Shown: piece after piece, positions 61,184 to 64,000 of the stretch
How the letters are laid out: each line of letters begins with the position of its first letter
Position numbering within the stretch: the stretch's first letter is position 1
From: Domibacillus tundrae
GTDB taxonomy: Bacteria; Bacillota; Bacilli; Bacillales; Domibacillaceae
DNA: 64,000 nt
Direction: 5' to 3'
Assembly: GCF_000970675.1 (NCBI RefSeq)
Contig: NZ_LAJA01000006.1
Coordinates: 121,981 to 185,980, forward strand
Notes under the pieces: model-generated
Databases searched by the model: none
Told to the model about the DNA's origin: nothing
What the model saw: only the letters and a program-made list of their open reading frames with translations
Program-made: the position numbers and the translations under genes

Positions 61184-61777
61184 TTGAAACAATGATTTCA
61201 TTTCATACCAAATTCGGCCAAATAACTGGTCAATCTCTTTAATTTCGCCTGTTACATTTCCAGCAGATGCCATGAAGCGTTCTCCATTAATAACAGTAAC
61301 ATCTCCTTCGACCGAACCTTCAATTCGAATGTTGCCATTTTTCACAAAAAGGTCTTCTTCGATTTTCGTTCCAGCCGGGACAATAACGGTCTCATTCTCT
61401 ACTTTCAGTTCACTGTTTTTCGTAAATGCAAAATGGTTGTCTTCCTGGCTGAACAAAGAAGCAAAACCACCGCTCATGAACAAAAGAAATAAAGCAGCCG
61501 CAGTTAAAAATGGATGATTGCGAAACCACCGTTCCATTCCAATTTTTTTACCTTCTCGCGGAAGCAGCGCCATAACCTTGGCCGTAAAGCCTGCAGGCGC
61601 TTCAATATGGGAAGCACTTTGTACAAGTGCAATTGTCTTCTTTAATTCAGCGAAATGCTTCTTGCAGTCCGTACACGTTTCAATGTGAAATCTCAGTTCT
61701 TGTTTCGCTTCTTCGCGAATATCCCCATCCAGATACTCATGCATATAATGAACAATCTGCTTTGGACAAGATGTCAT
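61181..61777 (-). CDS. rsiW: Anti-sigma-W factor RsiW
   Basis: 198 residues. The zinc-binding anti-sigma domain has HIETCTDCKKHFAELKKTIA (HxxxCxxC, near 31-38); one membrane helix (FLTAAALFLLFMSGGFASLF) near 90 and an extracytoplasmic tail follow. It holds SigW until cut by site-1 and site-2 proteases on envelope stress. Start ATG 61777, 18 bases after the sigW stop. Confidence 0.93.
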   Translation of the reverse strand: MTSCPKQIVHYMHEYLDGDIREEAKQELRFHIETCTDCKKHFAELKKTIALVQSASHIEAPAGFTAKVMALLPREGKKIGMERWFRNHPFLTAAALFLLFMSGGFASLFSQEDNHFAFTKNSELKVENETVIVPAGTKIEEDLFVKNGNIRIEGSVEGDVTVINGERFMASAGNVTGEIKEIDQLFGRIWYEMKSLFQ

Positions 61778-61795
61778 CGTTCATCGCACCCTTTC

Positions 61796-62359
61796 TCACA
61801 AATGCCGCAAATGCTTACGCAGTGCTTCACGTCCCCGATGTACGCGTGTTTTCACAGTTCCAAGGGGCAGTTCTAATATATCTGCTATTTCCTGCAGCGG
61901 CAGTTCTTCAATATATTTCAATACAATTACTGAACGATACTTTTCCGGAAGCATTAATATAGCCTCGTGGATCGATGCCTGTACTTCCAAACTTTCTACT
62001 TCTTCTTCCGGAAGTTGACCGCCTGACGCTAAATGCGAGTACATATTCAGTCCTTCTGTTCCAGCAATTTCCTCATCCAGGTGATAATCCGGTTTCTTTT
62101 TACGGATTTTATCAATACACAAATTGGTCGCAATCCGATACAGCCATGTGGAAAACTTTTTGCTTTGGTTATATGTGTGTATATTCAAAAAAGCTTTCAG
62201 GAAGGTTTCCTGAGCCGCGTCCTCTGCCTCATGGCGGTCCCAAAGCATCCGAAAACAGATTTGGTATACTTTGTCCTTGTAAAGTTCGACAATTTCTCCA
62301 AACGCATTTTGGTCTCCTTTTATTACTTGCTTAATTCTTCTTTGTACAATTAAATCCAT
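61796..62359 (-). CDS. sigW: RNA polymerase ECF sigma factor SigW
   Basis: 187 residues. Region 2: YQICFRMLWDRHEAEDAAQE; region 4: VIVLKYIEELPLQEIADILE then LPLGTVKTRVHRGREALRKH. It drives the cell-envelope stress and antimicrobial-resistance regulon. Start ATG 62359 with GGAGGG just upstream. It is preceded by a promoter of the SigW type, so it is autoregulated. Confidence 0.96.
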   Translation of the reverse strand: MDLIVQRRIKQVIKGDQNAFGEIVELYKDKVYQICFRMLWDRHEAEDAAQETFLKAFLNIHTYNQSKKFSTWLYRIATNLCIDKIRKKKPDYHLDEEIAGTEGLNMYSHLASGGQLPEEEVESLEVQASIHEAILMLPEKYRSVIVLKYIEELPLQEIADILELPLGTVKTRVHRGREALRKHLRHL

Positions 62360-62392
62360 TTTTTCTCCCTCCGCCCTCGCGGTACATGTTAA

Positions 62393-62419
62393 TACGGATA
62401 TAGGTAAACAAAAGTTTCA
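62393..62419 (-). promoter_or_regulatory. SigW-dependent autoregulatory promoter
   Basis: Minus strand TGAAAC (62414-62419), 17-base spacer, CGTA (62393-62396), the known SigW consensus, 34 bases before the sigW start. Confidence 0.88.
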
Positions 62420-62449
62420 AAAAAAGATAAAAAAAATTAATAGTAAAAG

Positions 62450-62477
62450 TTTACACTAATTTTAAAAGAGGTATGAT
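62450..62477 (+). promoter_or_regulatory. Promoter of the Spo0E-like gene
   Basis: TTTACA (62450-62455), 16 bases, TATGAT (62472-62477), divergent from the sigW promoter. Confidence 0.55.
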
Positions 62478-62514
62478 TATGTATGTAAATCACTATGAAT
62501 AGGGGGTATCCTCG

Positions 62515-62664
62515 TTGCAGCTGACTCAACTTCATACAACGATTGAGCAGTACCGCTCTGAAATGATCTTCCAAGCAATGCAAACGTCTTTCAATAACCA
62601 AAAAGTGATCGAAATTAGCCAAAAGCTTGATCGGATTTTAAATGAATATTCTACTCATAAATAA
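62515..62664 (+). CDS. Spo0E-family aspartyl-phosphate phosphatase
   Basis: 49 residues, too short for usual ORF cut-offs. The family motif is VIEISQKLDRILNEY (SQKLD), near 31-45; it follows a helix, making the coiled pair of Spo0E/YisI/YnzD. These proteins remove phosphate from Spo0A~P and so delay sporulation. The start is TTG 62515 with AGGGGG eight bases upstream. Position beside sigW is the same as in several Bacillus genomes as far as I recall; this should be checked. Confidence 0.8.
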   Translation: MQLTQLHTTIEQYRSEMIFQAMQTSFNNQKVIEISQKLDRILNEYSTHK

Positions 62665-62736
62665 AAAAAGCAATACCTTTTCGACATTACTTCCCTTTTA
62701 TTTCTAATTATAGCAGTTTTTTTGTTGAATACGAAC

Positions 62737-62781
62737 AAAAAACGACTTTTCATGTGATTTTACATGAAAAGTCGTTTTTTT
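62737..62781. terminator. Terminator of the rRNA-tRNA operon
   Basis: AAAAAACGACTTTTCATGT (62737-62755) pairs perfectly with ACATGAAAAGTCGTTTTTT (62762-62780), T-run on both strands. It lies just after tRNA-Lys. Confidence 0.9.
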
Positions 62782-62789
62782 AATGTTAA

Positions 62790-62862
62790 TGAGCCATGAA
62801 GGATTCGAACCTTCGACCCTCTGATTAAAAGTCAGATGCTCTACCAACTGAGCTAATGGCTC
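62790..62862 (-). tRNA. tRNA-Lys (anticodon UUU)
   Basis: Acceptor stem GAGCCAT/ATGGCTC, anticodon loop CTTTTAA within CTGAC/GTCAG stem. CCA is not encoded. Last gene of the array. Confidence 0.95.
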
Positions 62863-62867
62863 AAAAA

Positions 62868-62942
62868 TGGCTGGGCTAGCTGGATTCGAACCAGCGCGTG
62901 ACGGAGTCAAAGTCCGTTGCCTTACCGCTTGGCTATAGCCCA
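62868..62942 (-). tRNA. tRNA-Gln (anticodon UUG)
   Basis: Acceptor stem TGGGCTA/TAGCCCA, anticodon loop ending TTTGACT with UUG; encoded CCA at 62868-62870 and G discriminator. Confidence 0.95.
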
Positions 62943-63011
62943 TTGAAAGTTGTATGTAGTATACCCTAAAATAAGAAAAAGAACATGTTTAGATATGTTC
63001 CTTTAGGAAAA

Positions 63012-63095
63012 TGGTGGAGGGGGGCAGATTCGAACTGCCGAACCCGAAGGAGCGGATTTACAGTCCGCCGCGTTTAGCCACTTCGCTACCCCTCC
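63012..63095 (-). tRNA. tRNA-Tyr (anticodon GUA)
   Basis: Long variable arm, acceptor stem GGAGGGG/CCCCTCC, GCGGACTGTAAATCCGC anticodon arm, CCA encoded. Confidence 0.95.
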
Positions 63096-63114
63096 GCTAT
63101 TTAATTAAGAAAAA

Positions 63115-63190
<76 letters not shown>

Positions 63191-63202
63191 ACAAGAAAGA
63201 AA

Positions 63203-63278
63203 TGGTGGAGGATGACGGGATCGAACCGCCGACCCTCTGCTTGTAAGGCAGATGCTCTCCCAGCTGAGCTAATCCTCC
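63203..63278 (-). tRNA. tRNA-Val (anticodon UAC)
   Basis: Acceptor stem GGAGGAT/ATCCTCC, anticodon arm CTGCCTTACAAGCAG, CCA encoded. Confidence 0.95.
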
Positions 63279-63283
63279 AAAAA

Positions 63284-63358
63284 TGGTGACCCCTACGGGA
63301 TTCGAACCCGTGTTACCGCCGTGAAAGGGCGGTGTCTTAACCGCTTGACCAAGGGGCC
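63284..63358 (-). tRNA. tRNA-Glu (anticodon UUC)
   Basis: Acceptor stem GGCCCCT pairs with AGGGGTC; anticodon arm CCGCCCTTTCACGGCGG; CCA encoded. Confidence 0.95.
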
Positions 63359-63392
63359 GAAATATATAATTGGCTTACATGAAATAACAGTA

Positions 63393-63465
63393 AGCTTCCA
63401 ACCGGGCTCGAACCGGTGACCTCTTCCTTACCATGGAAGCACTCTACCTGCTGAGCTATGGAAGC
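63393..63465 (-). tRNA. tRNA-Thr (anticodon GGU)
   Basis: Acceptor stem GCTTCCA/TGGAAGC, anticodon arm CTTCCATGGTAAGGAAG, whose loop ATGGTAA gives anticodon GGU. CCA not encoded. Confidence 0.9.
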
Positions 63466-63472
63466 AAAGCAA

Positions 63473-63547
63473 TGGCTCCGCAGGCAAGACTCGAACTTGC
63501 GACCAATCGGTTAACAGCCGATTGCTCTACCACTGAGCTACTGCGGA
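63473..63547 (-). tRNA. tRNA-Asn (anticodon GUU)
   Basis: Acceptor stem TCCGCAG/CTGCGGA, anticodon arm ATCGGCTGTTAACCGAT, CCA encoded, G discriminator. Confidence 0.95.
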
Positions 63548-63616
63548 ATAATTTAATTAATCAACGATAACTATGAAATAATATCATTTTTCGGATTATT
63601 AATCAATAATTCACAC

Positions 63617-63633
63617 AAAAAAAAAAAAAAAAA
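63617..63633. repeat. Homopolymer run of A
   Basis: About 17 A residues on the plus strand between 5S rRNA and tRNA-Asn. Such runs are prone to length error in sequencing; on the transcribed strand it is a U-run, but no stem precedes it. Confidence 0.8.
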
Positions 63634-63659
63634 TAACAGCATGTGCTATTCATTTTTCG

Positions 63660-63772
<113 letters not shown>

Positions 63773-63856
63773 GACTATGAAGTTCGAAAGAAATATTCTT
63801 TCAAAACTGGATAGAAGCGTTCATTGTATGGGCATAAAAAACCGGTTTTCTTACGT

Positions 63857-63886
63857 TGTCCAGCTTCAGGCAGCCTTCCGCTTTTC
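63857..63886 (-). repeat. Dispersed intergenic repeat, short copy in the 23S-5S spacer
   Basis: TGTCCAGCTTCAGGC (plus) followed by CCTTCCGCTTTTC, the two ends of the 9209-9375 element with the middle deleted. Confidence 0.6.
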
Positions 63887-63889
63887 GCT

Positions 63890-64000
63890 GGTTAAGTCCT
63901 CGATCGATTAGTATTCGTCAGCTCCATGCGTCACCGCACGTCCACCCCGAACCTATCTACCTCGTCTTCTTCAAGGGATCTTACTTACTTGCGTAATGGG
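63890..64000 (-). rRNA. rrl: 23S ribosomal RNA, 3' end
   Basis: Minus strand reads GTGGACGTGCGGTGACGCAT, GAGCTGACGAATACTAATCG and GAGGACTTAACC, the 3' terminal part of 23S. It runs off the right edge. Confidence 0.95.

Overview
The window is chromosomal DNA of a Gram-positive, endospore-forming Bacillaceae (Bacillus or a close relative; the species cannot be fixed from the sequence alone). Reasons: a Bacillus-type block of sigW-rsiW-cdaA-cdaR-glmM-glmS with a glmS ribozyme; strong AAGGAGG ribosome binding sites with frequent TTG/GTG starts; a Spo0E-like phosphatase and two sporulation-type PAS kinases; an exact ParB/Spo0J parS site (8451-8466); and an rRNA-tRNA operon at the right end. parS, the rRNA operon and the sigW-glmS block suggest a place near the replication origin. 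Since rRNA operons normally run with the fork, the fork probably moves from high to low coordinates here.

Layout. 1-4.1 kb: galactose operon galK-galE-galT plus a LacI-type regulator cut by the window edge, with a clear promoter and operator. 4.1-6.1 kb: a chemotaxis-receptor remnant, a secreted TIM-barrel-like protein behind a class I cyclic-di-GMP riboswitch, and a manganese (yybP-ykoY) riboswitch followed by a possible 55-residue membrane peptide. 6.1-12.2 kb: TSUP permease, tartrate/D-malate-type dehydrogenase, YiaAB protein, parS, FrnE-like DsbA protein, a dispersed repeat, a PAS kinase, a broken STAS gene and an MFS permease. 12.3-21 kb: a guanidine-use locus with two guanidine-I riboswitches, one before an APC permease and one before two carboxyguanidine-deiminase-type subunits, a biotin-dependent guanidine/urea carboxylase and allophanate hydrolase. 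Together these would import guanidine and turn it into ammonia and CO2.

21-32.5 kb: small and metabolic genes (DnaB/DnaD-like, YjzC-like tandem repeat, gluconokinase, YebC/YeeI, enoyl-CoA hydratase with a FadR-like box, NamA with a MarR regulator, formaldehyde dehydrogenase, thioredoxin-like YtpP, zinc peptidase YpfJ, a LOG protein). 32.5-50.5 kb: accessory region with a KinB-like kinase, LysR, a P450 peroxygenase overlapping a macrodomain gene, BmrA-type ABC exporter with a short upstream ORF, pentapeptide-repeat protein, MerR/TipAS regulator, DUF1697 and SRPBCC genes, many gene fragments (SLH, SRPBCC, ArsR, beta-lactamase, YitT) and an AT-rich pair (GDSL hydrolase, cupin). 50.7-53.1 kb: pcp with DUF979 and DUF969 membrane proteins. 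53.1-54.3 kb: no intact gene. 54.3-62.7 kb: cell-envelope block. 62.7-64 kb: tRNA Lys, Gln, Tyr, Thr, Val, Glu, Thr, Asn, then 5S and the 3' end of 23S, all on the minus strand.

No CRISPR array, prophage, transposase gene or restriction/defence island was seen. The most notable content is RNA-based control: five riboswitch or ribozyme elements and a cluster of operator palindromes. All calls come from reading the sequence; no database search was possible.
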